DNA from: Jackrogersella multiformis
Lineage: Eukaryota > Ascomycota > Sordariomycetes > Xylariales > Hypoxylaceae
NCBI GenBank assembly: GCA_902806575.1
Contig: CADCXD010000013.1
Span: 62,001-126,000 of the forward strand
Direction of reading: 5' to 3'
DNA: 64,000 nucleotides
In this document: positions 46,061-56,096 of the stretch, in pieces
How the letters are laid out: each line of letters starts with the position of its first letter
Numbering within the stretch: position 1 is the first letter of the stretch
Notes under the pieces: model-generated
What the model was told of the DNA's origin: nothing
Seen by the model: only the letters and a program-made list of their open reading frames with translations
The model's database searches: none
Made by a program: the position numbers and the translations under genes

Positions 46061-49000
46061 ATATTTAACCCCGTTTTTTTCATTCATTCATTCATTCTTT
46101 CCTTCTACACTAGTCGTACTTACTATGTACGTAAGTAGGTAAAGACAGCCCTAGTTTCCTTTTTTTCGCTCTTTCAAACTTTCAAAACCACATGGTAGAC
46201 CGGGGTGCCTGGCACCTTTTATAAGCTCTCTTTAATAGGTATGTAAAAGATATTGACGATCCTTTCTTTATTGGTGGTGATGGCCGGGGTGACTAGGTAG
46301 GTACCTACGTAAACGTCCAGTAGATTCACCCTAGGTACCCACCTAGCATAGATATGCATCTACGGCAGTCGCTTTCCTACAACGCGCAGAAACACGCAGC
46401 AACATGCAGCTAGGGCATTAACTACCAGGTAGGTACGTGATGGTTATTATGCTACCTTAGGTAGGTAGGTACTAGGTAGAAGCATTAAACTTACCTACGC
46501 AAGTGCCTTTTTCTTACCCCACCAAGCTTTATCCTAGCTCTACATAGTAGGTATGCTAGCTTCATCGACCGTCTCCAATATTATTCTTCAATTTCAAAAC
46601 ATCTCACGAATCACACAACTCAAGCCTTCCAAGGTTCTCTCTACCCTTCTCTTTAAGGATTGGGATATACCCAGGAGCAGTGCATCCGACTAGGAGTCTT
46701 GCATCCGATATCTCTGCCGGGGTTCCGCTTCCCAACCATTCCTCACTCATCCTTTCTTTTCTACACTATTAAATCATCATCGTATCAATCTATCAGACAG
46801 GAATCCGGTACTCGAATGTACGCTCGGTCCGGTAATCTGCGATTCTGATGGATTCTGATGGGGATGCCAATGCGGATCTACAGTGCTAAATCTATTACGG
46901 TAGATTCGGATGCCAACGTGATTACGCCAATCTGTTCTAGACCTCTGAATCGAACACTCGCAGGATTCATTGTCCCTGTCGAGCCCCGTCGTCGAAATTC
47001 TCCGCTATGACTTGACATATCCACAACTGCATCAAGTGGTTCGAGGTTATTCAAATTTGATTTGATTAGGACCCTGAATCAGACTATAATGTTCTGATCT
47101 TTACTATTGGCAAGTCTAATGGGAATAGCGTATCAAATAGCATATCGAGTAGTTTATCGAGCAGTATATCGAAGTCGCTATATAGTCGCCGATGATCTAC
47201 AATGCGATATACAAAATTAGAAACGAACATTTTGATATCCATAATACCAACATGCTAGGTAGGTACGGATAGATGATACGTCCTATCCATGGATGTAGGT
47301 ATATATGTATACCTAAACCATGACCTTAACTGTAGCTGCTATAATTGCTATTGCTCACTATTATTATTCTCTAGGCCAAGGGACCAATATATCCTAATTT
47401 ACTTGGCTACCTAGGTAAGTAGTGATAACATCATGTGAGGCATTAATCGTGATGGGTACGCCGTTTTGAATACCTAGGTACCTACCTATCAGATTCGACT
47501 CGACAGGAACACCTATCATTATGATCTACCTAGGTACCTAGGATGCTAAGGCAAGTAATCAGGTCCAAGGTTAATAAGGTCTCACGCTGGCAAGCCCCTT
47601 GCGTAAGTTCTGTAGGTATCGAGGTGTGAAGGTGTGAAGGTTATTAAGGTCTGTCAACTGTATTCATGTAGGTCTGTACTATATACTACATAGTAAGGTA
47701 AGTGTGCAACTCTTGTCGATCTTTGGGGATAGTCTCACACCTCAAAACAAGGTACTCCAAATACAGGGCAGTTAAGGTAAGCCTTCCGATGGCCCTGGGG
47801 TATCTCTTAATCTCGACGTTAGATATTACCTACCCAGGTAGGTACCTTACCTCTCCCGACGGTTATGTTTGCGAGGTGGCGCGTATTTAGCCGCTTACAA
47901 GGACTGCCATGTTTCAATTAATGAAGAAAAATAATTGAAAGGGGAAAAAGGGCGTTGACGCGAATGACACTTCGTGATCTCGCCTGTGTCCAACTATATA
48001 TTACAATTGGCCATCGTCATTGGTCGCCCTACCTGTCCACTAGGTAACCTCATGTATTTTGACGTAAGAGAGAGAGAAAGAGATGCTACCTAGGTGGTAC
48101 ATATGAAGCACATACATACCTAGGTACCTTATATTAACACGCCAGGGCCTGTAAAAGAACCATGCAGTGTGTGTCACCATTCTGCCATTCTGCCATTCTC
48201 CAAATCCGACCCCACGCCAACGAGCTGACAGACTTCACTTACCGCTTACCTACCTGCTTAGGTATATAGGTACAGGTATCTTTAGATATTTAAGATCTAC
48301 CCTACCCGTTTACACGATATGTTTTAGATGAGTTAAGTAGACAAACACCCTCACAAGTTATAACAGAATATAATCTGCGGGTATGTATTCCTCTGTAGGA
48401 CTCCCAGATCGCGGTGAGATTCTGCTATGCAAAAGAATGCGTTTTATGTCCGGATCTAGCAGCATAAATCCTGCGAGAAAGACAGGATCCATGTCTCCTA
48501 ACTTTAGAAGGTTGGAGAAGAAAAATAGAAGCTTATGCGGAAAGGTTTGCGCGGGGTTTTAGTCGGCGACTCAAGAGAGGGGAGGGGTGTCAGTCAGGGA
48601 AGTCAGGGAAGTCAGGGGAAACGAACTGTCAACTCTCTAGGTATAAAATCTTTATTATCGTGATATTCCAGTTCATAGGTCAAAGAACGAGGTAGCAGGA
48701 CAAGTTGACTACCAATTTGGATGAATGTTACCTACCTGTTTACTGACGACTATACTTGATTTTATAGGCAGGTTATGTAGACAATACAACCTCGAGCGGG
48801 CTCCTACTTCTGCATACCTAGTATACATAATAGTACGGATACGTGGTCGTACATACAACAAACGTGCATATAACATGATATAAACTAGGTACCTTAGGAT
48901 GTAATATATACTACCTAACCTAGGTATGTATATTCTTATGGATCTTCCCTGAAAGCCGCGTGTCAGAACTGCTTTATCTAACCAGGATCGGGAAACTTCC

Positions 49001-49100
49001 GACTGAGATCGCTTTACCTAGTTATGTAGGTGTAACCCATGTCTGTTTAATTGGCAGGCCGCCGTGAAATCCATGGATGTTAATCAATGTACGAGCCAAT

Positions 49101-49122
49101 GTACGTACTACGTAGTACGTAC
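49101..49122. repeat. Perfect 22 bp palindrome flanked by direct repeats
   Basis: GTACGTACTAC followed by its exact complement. It sits within a small array in which CAATGTACG recurs at about 49085, 49098 and 49127. Confidence 0.85.
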
Positions 49123-49320
49123 GAGTCAATGTACGAGCGGGCGCTTCCGTAGCTACTCACATATCCCCGCCGCGGGAAGATCGGGCTACAGTCTGAATGC
49201 GGGAGGTGGAACTTCGGAGCTGAAAAAAAAGGTACGGACCAGTGTCGTGTCGAATTAAGTTACAGCCATGACGATTCGGCCGAGTGAGTTCAACGTCCCT
49301 GGTCAATGGTCAAGTCAATA

Positions 49321-49344
49321 CCTACCTAGGTACCTAGGTAGGTA
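49321..49344. repeat. CCTAGGTA palindrome cluster
   Basis: CCTACCTAGGTACCTAGGTAGG, essentially identical to the cluster at 49756-49779. These are two of the cleanest copies of the family. Confidence 0.85.
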
Positions 49345-49755
49345 GTCATTATGGGATGTAGGAACGGCTGAAAAGCCGTATACCTACTTGGGTACCTACC
49401 TACCTGTTATGCAACGGTTATTATGGCACTTGGAACTTAGGTACACTAGGTATTCCGAATTATTAAATGCTTAGAAAACATATTCTAAGGTTCGTCTCCG
49501 CTGACTCCGTAACGGCCTCGGCCTCGGCCTTATCGTCTTATACGTATCAAATCTCCGGAAGTTACAAAGTGGAAGCATGCATACTACCTAGGACCTAGGT
49601 TAATACATAACTTTTGTATGTACATAACCGTCGGGTCTTTAAGGTTGCCATGTGGTAGATGACGTGACAAAATCTAATCTAGGCATCTCTACCTAGGTAG
49701 TATACTTAGGTACCTAGATACCTACCTAGGGAGGTATAAAATGATTATACCAGGC

Positions 49756-49779
49756 CTACCTAGGTACCTAGGTAGGTAG
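49756..49779. repeat. CCTAGGTA palindrome cluster
   Basis: CTACCTAGGTACCTAGGTAG core with one extra base pair of symmetry on either side, matching the copy 435 bp to the left. Confidence 0.85.
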
Positions 49780-50185
49780 CAAGATTTGTCTAACCTGTAC
49801 TATGTATTGTCTTTCTATCGACCCTCATTGGGCCATCGCTTTTAAACTTTCCCTATGTACATAGTAATGTATTCCTCTATCCCTAGCCGCTCTTCTACCT
49901 ACAATTGCAAATTCACGACTTGCTTTCCGTCATTAACCACCACCCCATACCGTACAGCAAGATATGTAGCATAGGTATGTAGCAGCGAAAATCATACCTG
50001 GACAACACATGAATTTGTATTCCCGTGACCCCCGAAGTCTTCCCAGGATTTCTAAGCCTGGGATTAAGGAAATCCCGATCTGCAAAGCCCGAATTGTGGT
50101 TCTCGCACAATCAAGACCCAACGGAACACGTCCGTCATCTTTTTTGTTTGTTTGTTTGCCCAGCGTAGCAGTGGCGGTTACGACT

Positions 50186-51559
50186 TCACACCGTTGTAGC
50201 AGCTAGCTGTTGTTCCATCACGGTCAACTGCCGGCTGATCTCACTAAAGTTTGGCCTCTGGGTACTAATTGGATTCGAACACCGTCGATGCAGAGCCGCC
50301 AGCAGCATCGTGACCTGAAGTTCTTCCTCGTCGAACTTCGGGTTGGTGACGCTCCATATGTCTTCGATCAGGTGAGCAAAGGCGAGCACCTCGAGCCGCT
50401 CGACCTTTTCGTGGTCTGTGTACCCATACATGCACCCATAGGTAGATGCTGCCCCGAAGTCGCCTAGCAGCGCGTGGCCGTCATCATTGTAGAGTATGTT
50501 ATGCGCATACAGATCACCGTGTGCTACGCCTCGACCGTGCAGGTGTCCCGCTGCGTTAGCGACGCCTTGGAGGATCCTCAAGCCCTGCCGCGTGGTCAAC
50601 CTAATCTCGTGCGAGAAGCAATCCCTCGTGCAGGTCTGCAAGGATGGGGGCAGCCCTAAGGTCTTGTAACACGTTGGGACGAGTTGCATAACGAGCCCTG
50701 CCTTGGTAGGATGATCAGTAATCTTCCCCAGAGGATCTATGAGATTTGTGTGCGATCCCGCCCTCATGCACGCCCCCATCTCATCGGCTGGTGTTCCGTC
50801 ACTTGTAACATCTCCTTTGAAAAGCTTGATGGCTACTTCTTGAGCTTGATCGATCCTGTTCCATGACCCCCTCGAGATAACCCCCGATGCGCCCTCATCA
50901 AGAAGGTCGTGGACATCGAGATCGGCCCAGCTAACATTGGGGAGGAAGTTGGACGGTGTGGTGTCACGAGCATCCTTCAACGTCGCAGGTAACGAGCAGC
51001 ATGGATTTCCGGCAAAGGAGAGGAAAGCCAGTTCTGGTAGGTCAAAAATCCAGTTGGGCAGCTCTTCAAAATCATTTGCCGAGAGTCGTAATAGGCCGAG
51101 CTTCCTACATGCGACCATCTCGTCCGGCAGACAAGGCAACTGGTTTCCAGCCAGCATACACTTCTGAAGGCGCCAGCATCGCCCAATACTCTTTGGCAGC
51201 GCGCGTATGCGGTTGTCGGTGAGGATCAACCAGCGTAGCTTCGGCGGCAAAGAATCCTCCGGGATGTCGACCATACGATTGCTTCGAAAAGCGACCATCT
51301 CGAGTTCAGAACACGAGGCCAGCTGTCTAGGAAAGACAGCGAAGTTGCAATTGGAGAAGAATGCGATCTTGAGCCTTTTCAAGCAGCCAAAGTCTTCGGG
51401 TAGGGTCGACAATCCCGTCCCTGAGAGGTCGAGATGTTCGAGAGAACCGGCCAAGTCAAAGATTTCAGTTGGAAAGCGACCCAGGGGCTTCGACACCTTC
51501 AGCTTGGTGGTTTCGCCTTCCGGCCCCCCATTTTCTCTTAGATTCGCCTGCTGATGCAT
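50186..51559 (-). CDS. Leucine-rich repeat protein kinase of bacterial type
   Basis: Single exon of 457 residues starting at the ATG at 51559. Residues about 25-200 contain seven to eight leucine-rich repeats, for example LEHLDLSGTGLSTLPEDFG, LRWLILTDNRIRALPKSIG and LQKCMLAGNQLPCLPDEM. Residues about 220-450 are a protein kinase domain: glycine loop LLDEGASGVISRG, VAIKLFKG (Lys about 241), GVAHGDLYAHNIL (HGD in place of HRD, catalytic Asp and Asn kept, about 347-352) and GDFGAAST (DFG, about 366). The order LRR then kinase in about 450 residues, without signal peptide or membrane helix, matches a family I know from Pseudomonas and related proteobacteria. The protein is therefore likely cytoplasmic. 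Lack of introns and a position between two repeat-rich gaps fit horizontal acquisition, but that is inference. Substrate unknown. Confidence 0.92.
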   Translation of the reverse strand: MHQQANLRENGGPEGETTKLKVSKPLGRFPTEIFDLAGSLEHLDLSGTGLSTLPEDFGCLKRLKIAFFSNCNFAVFPRQLASCSELEMVAFRSNRMVDIPEDSLPPKLRWLILTDNRIRALPKSIGRCWRLQKCMLAGNQLPCLPDEMVACRKLGLLRLSANDFEELPNWIFDLPELAFLSFAGNPCCSLPATLKDARDTTPSNFLPNVSWADLDVHDLLDEGASGVISRGSWNRIDQAQEVAIKLFKGDVTSDGTPADEMGACMRAGSHTNLIDPLGKITDHPTKAGLVMQLVPTCYKTLGLPPSLQTCTRDCFSHEIRLTTRQGLRILQGVANAAGHLHGRGVAHGDLYAHNILYNDDGHALLGDFGAASTYGCMYGYTDHEKVERLEVLAFAHLIEDIWSVTNPKFDEEELQVTMLLAALHRRCSNPISTQRPNFSEISRQLTVMEQQLAATTV

Positions 51560-53045
51560 CGCCCGCCGGTAAATTTTATCGACTTGACTTTATCATTGCT
51601 GCAGCTGATCTCTCCGATTGTCTAGAGTGGATTGCAAGGGGAAAATAAACAAGAGATAAATAGCCAGGGAGGTCGGAGGAGCCACAAGGATGAGACAGCT
51701 TAGCCCCTTATTACCCAGGTAGTAAATAATGATAGTAACATCTCATATAAATTTCCTTCATGCTCTAGGCCGTTTATATCGGTATATAAATAGGCTAGAT
51801 ATTGATGGATGGTGCAAATATCCCAACCAAGTTTAGATCGAACATTTGGTATCATTTATTATTGAGGTAATAGTTAATTAAAATAACCGTTGATTAAATA
51901 TAGTAAAAAGTTTTACCAAATATATTTAACATAACGGCAAGGTCGTGAGAGGTGGCATGTAAGATCGCAAAGCAAACAATTTGAATCATGACCTACATAC
52001 TTGGATAATACGCAGATACCTCATAAAGAACTACATTGGATATTTCATCAAGCAGTACCTACACGACAGATATAGGTACCTAGGTATATACCTAATGTTG
52101 TAGGGTTGATTATAGTCGACCCCATCCGTACTTTGATTAGTATGGTAAGGTACTGGTGATAATCATCGGCATCTTCCAAGTTGCTTCGCGATGCTAATTT
52201 TCTAAGGTTAACAGGTTTAACCACGCCAACCCCTCCAACCCCGCTACACAGGTAGGTACCTAGGGTACCTAGGGTACCTACCTACCTAGAGGTAGCCTGT
52301 CACACGTTTTCAGCCACAGCCACAGCTACCCGCGGCAGGTACACCTACAGTTTACCTACTAGCCTCGAAGACCCATTTTAATTAATGGATCCATGGATGC
52401 GATTCTGTCTCGCTACCTAGTGTACCTACCTACCTAGAAGGTACCTACCTAGGTAGTGTAGTGGCTAGAGCAACATCCTTATCCCTGTCAGCCAACTCGT
52501 TCTGAACGTCGTCTTGAACTTTGTCTTGAACTTCAACCTTGATTGCAAGTCGAGTACCTTGCGCTAGGAATTTGCGAGTCTCGAGATTATTTATTCATTT
52601 TCATTAGTTAGTTAGTACTTTCGCATGCACACCTGTTGCCCATATCTTTCGAGATTTTATCGAGATTTGTCTGTCTGCCAACAGACTTCTTTCTCCCTCT
52701 TCCGACTAGCGCCCTTCATTTCGCGATTTGACAACTTTCGATCTGAGAGCCGCGCCGCTTGTGCCTACGCAGCCACGCATCACCATAACACCACCGAGAG
52801 CTTCGAGAGCTTCGAGAGCTTCGATAGCTAACTTGAACTCAATTAAACTACGACGGTGACCTTTACGGGCTAAGGTACTTCGGTACTTTTACCGTATTTT
52901 GCCAGCAACGGAGCTGTGAAGATACATGCAGCTCTTTTAGATACCTCTATTATCCTCTATCCTCATCTGGATACCTACACTCCTTTCATATTCTGTGCCA
53001 TCCGTTCTTTGGACTTATATTCGATCAGCCGATAAATCTTACATT
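51560..53045. other. Divergent intergenic region, LRR kinase / TAF8
   Basis: About 1.5 kb. It is A/T-rich near 51720-51960, has CCTAGGTA clusters at 52251-52290 and about 52425-52456, and a pyrimidine-rich leader before TAF8 with three GAGCTTCGA repeats near 52797-52825. No gene recognised. Confidence 0.55.
52251..52290. repeat. Extended CCTAGGTA-family array
   Basis: GGTAGGTACC then two CTAGGGTACC steps and TACCTACCTAGA. It is a variant in which the unit has become CTAGGGTAC. Confidence 0.75.
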
Positions 53046-54042
53046 ATGGATACTTCCCGAAAGCGCTCCACCCCTAGCGACGGTAACTTTGATCAAGACC
53101 TTCAATCGAAACGACGAAGGACGACTAGCCTCGATGCTCGCTCTGTCACTCCAGGTATCAGCAGCCCAACAACACCAGCCTCCGAGGTTATGAGACACCC
53201 CACTACGTACAACACCGGGAGGGATGGTCTGAGGCGATCGATCGCTCTCACCTTGGATGCCGTGGGCTTCGACACAAGCAAGAAAGACACACTGGAGAGC
53301 TTCACTGATGTAGTTGATTCCTGTATGCGCAAATTGGAGTCCCTATTCGCCTGCAAATTTTTATCCTGACTGTTGTATAGACATGACTGGCTTCATAGAA
53401 CAGGTCAAACGAAGCGCGAATGCGGCCCGAAGAAGCGAACCTACCCCGGTAGACTTCGAGAATGTCCTACAGTCTTTCAATGTTCCTCTATCCTCTTTGA
53501 AACCACACCTGAAGCACAAAATTCCGAAGGAGAAGCTCACTCCCACATTCATCAACCCTGTCCAGGAAGATATTCAACAGGTAGTGAAGCCTCGACCGTT
53601 CTTGGGTGACGAGCTTTCTGGTCAGAAGGAGAAGGATGTCCGGCCCTGGATCCCGAAGCACTTCCCATCGTTCCCTAGCCCGTACGCATACAAGTCTACA
53701 CCGTACGAACGTGCGGTTGACCACGACCAGGAGCAGACGCAGGCAGAGGCAGATGTGAAGAAGGCTGAGCGAGCTTTGAGACACATCAATCGCGCTGCCA
53801 GAATTAGTCAGCAGAAAGAGCTCAGGGCAATTGCTAGGCACGATTCGATGGGCAAAAAGCGACAAGATGTATGGGAAAGCATGATGACCCGATTGCTTCC
53901 CCAAACCGGAGGGTCCAAGGATTTGCCGGAAATTGCTGACCATAGCACAATCGTCAACTACGCCACTCGATATGGTAGAAGGGGCGTACATAAAAGCAGT
54001 CGACGATCCCAAGCCGACCTGCCCAATGGTCCACCCCGATGA
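53046..54042 (+). CDS. taf8: TFIID subunit 8 (TAF8)
   Basis: Exons are 53046-53322 and 53381-54042, giving 312 residues. The start is the ATG at 53046; the open frame extends upstream but without an earlier ATG near the gene. A basic N terminus (SKRRRTTSLD) precedes a bromodomain-associated histone fold (about 55-135: RRSIALTLDAVGFDTSKKD, then across the intron VVDSYMTGFIEQVKRSANA and PTPVDFENVLQSFNV). The intron (GTATGC...GTATAG) joins T to AC as a Tyr codon. At about 200 lies PWIPKHFPSFPSPYAYKSTP, the Pro-rich TAF8 C-terminal signature. A basic coiled segment follows. TAF8 pairs with TAF10 and carries it into TFIID. Its neighbour downstream is an AT-rich inverted-repeat element. Confidence 0.9.
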
Positions 54043-55185
54043 ATGATTGCCTACCGAGTTATCCACATGGTGCCGAGGGCTACTTTTAGGTCTTAACTGG
54101 CCACTGTTTGTGTTGTTTATGTTTCGGTTATATCATTTAGGTAAGTCGCTCGCGAGCTTGAGTTGGCGTGATAGCTATCTGACTTGACGAACAGTACTTG
54201 ACAAAATAGTCCGAGAAGACTGACATTTACCTTATGGGGGAGCATTACTAGTTATTATAGTACCTATCTCCGCAAATAGATTACGAGACATGACTAGGGA
54301 GAGAAACGGGATTTTCGGGCTCTTAAGGGGTTCTTAAGGCGTCCTGCGATTTTGGAGTTGGAGGTTTCCGTCACTCGAGATACCCAGAGCAAGATTACCT
54401 TCATTGCTTTTAATGCATTTTTCTTTCCACAATACTATTGATTGGCATTCCGTGATCTAGTATCGTTCATTGCGAATTGCCTTTCTCGTAATGTGTAGAA
54501 GCTACCGTCGTTCAACTCCTCTTTACTCTTCTTTGCTATCTCTACCTGGTATTGATTATCTGATTAGGTACCTACCTCATATGTACCTAGGTACCTAGGT
54601 AGGTATCTAAGGTTTAGGTATATACTTAGGTACCTATGTAGGTAGGTGCATATAGGAATTGTTAGCAGTAATAAGATGGATTTTAAAGCAATCGCCATGG
54701 ATGTTAATAAAGTTAAGGAATAATTACCTACCTTAACGAGGGTAAGTAAATTTTTATAAAGCTTACATAAGCTTTATATAAGCCTTATATAAGCTTTAAA
54801 TAAGCTTTATATAAGCTTTATATAAATATTATAAAATTTATAAAATTTATAATTATAATATAATTTATAATTTTTATATAATTTTATATATAAATTTATT
54901 AATAAAAATATATAAAATAATTTTATAAAATATTTATTATTATTTTAATTTTTATATAATTTTTATATTTATTATTAATTATTAAAGTTATAATATTTTA
55001 TTTAATTTTTTAAAAATTTATAATATTTTTTATTTTTTATAATATTTATTAAATTTTTTATAACTTTTTATAATTTATTTAAAATTATTTATAACTTTTT
55101 AAAATTTTTATAAAATTTTTATAATTTTTTAAAAAAAGAATTATAAATAAATATAATTAATTATAATTATTAATTTTTATTTATA

Positions 55186-55224
<39 letters not shown>

Positions 55225-56096
55225 AACGATAATATTTTTTATTTAATAAATAATTATTAATTTTTAAAAATTATATTTTTATTAAATATTTATTTAAATA
55301 AATAAATAATTATTATTTTTTTAATATTAAAAAAAATTAATTATTAAGTTTAATTTTTTATATAAATAAATTAATATATATTTAAAATAATAAATTAATA
55401 ATTTTATAATTATAATTATAAATAAATATTTAAATATACGTATTATTAATAAATATAATTAATAAATTTTTTAATAAAATATAATATATTAATAAAAAAT
55501 TATAATATATTTAATTTATAATTATAACGTTTTTATAATAAAATTTTTATAAAATTTATAAAATTTATAATTTTTATATAAAATTTATATAAACTTTATA
55601 ACTTATTTATAACTTTTAAACTTTATAAAGTTTATATTAATTATAAAGCTTATATAAAGCTTATATAAGCCTTATAAAAACTTACTTACCCTCGTTAAGG
55701 TAGGTAAAAACGTCTAGTTAACCTTTAATTAACCTTTCAAGGTTTGCCAGCTGATCAAACTTTGATTACCAGGTGACACAGCTTGCCCCGAATTTATTAC
55801 CTACCTAGGTACCTAGGCAGGTACGTTGACTGGTTGAAAGCAGGTGGTGGTCAAAGCCCCACCTCTTACGGCAAGGCTGGTATTACCTAGGTACGTCCCC
55901 CCCTACATTAATCCACTAAAGTCGATTTAGCGATTCTACCCTAAAGAAAATCAAATCGCACACAAAATTTCTCGTCGAAAATTTCCAGCTGCTAAGGACG
56001 ACTTCCAATCTCGACCACCAGCGAAGGCCATCACAAACTTTCCTCCTCTCAGAAAAAAGGTGAACTTCGCGCGACAGATTAGAGTATCCCTTCACA
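54043..56096. other. Intergenic region TAF8 / RACK1, containing an AT-rich element
   Basis: About 2 kb. It contains the TAF8 3' region, CCTAGGTA clusters at 54584-54606 and 55798-55823, the AT-rich inverted-repeat element between them, and the RACK1 promoter and leader from about 55830. Confidence 0.7.
54724..55707. mobile_element. AT-rich element with long terminal inverted repeats (MITE-like, possibly RIP-degraded)
   Basis: The left end TTACCTACCTTAACGAGGG (54724) is repeated in inverted form at the right end, CCCTCGTTAAGGTAGGTAA (ending 55707). The arms stay alignable for at least 60 bases, differing mainly by A/G and C/T exchanges. TA dinucleotides sit at both outer edges, so a TA target duplication of the Tc1/mariner type is possible but not proven. 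The interior is almost pure A/T for about 900 bp, holding only a few isolated C or G bases, an (ATT)n run near 55187-55220 and repeated AAGCTTTATAT units near both ends. No transposase frame survives. Interpretation as a repeat-induced-point-mutated or non-autonomous DNA transposon is inference. Confidence 0.75.

Larger units (their letters stand above)
44653..50185. other. 5.5 kb gene-poor region
   Basis: No open frame above about 66 codons and no recognisable domain on either strand. The region is dense in CCTAGGTA clusters (45931-45991, 47521-47540, 49321-49344, 49756-49779). It also holds a hairpin followed by a T tract at 46002-46079, a (CATT)n run near 46080-46096 and a 22 bp palindrome at 49101-49122. 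The part next to 44652 should contain the promoter of the fusion gene. No tRNA seen. Confidence 0.6.

Noticed and set aside
49321..49779. Regularly spaced palindromes as a possible CRISPR array
   Set aside because: Spacing is irregular, the repeats are the dispersed CCTAGGTA family and the genome is eukaryotic.
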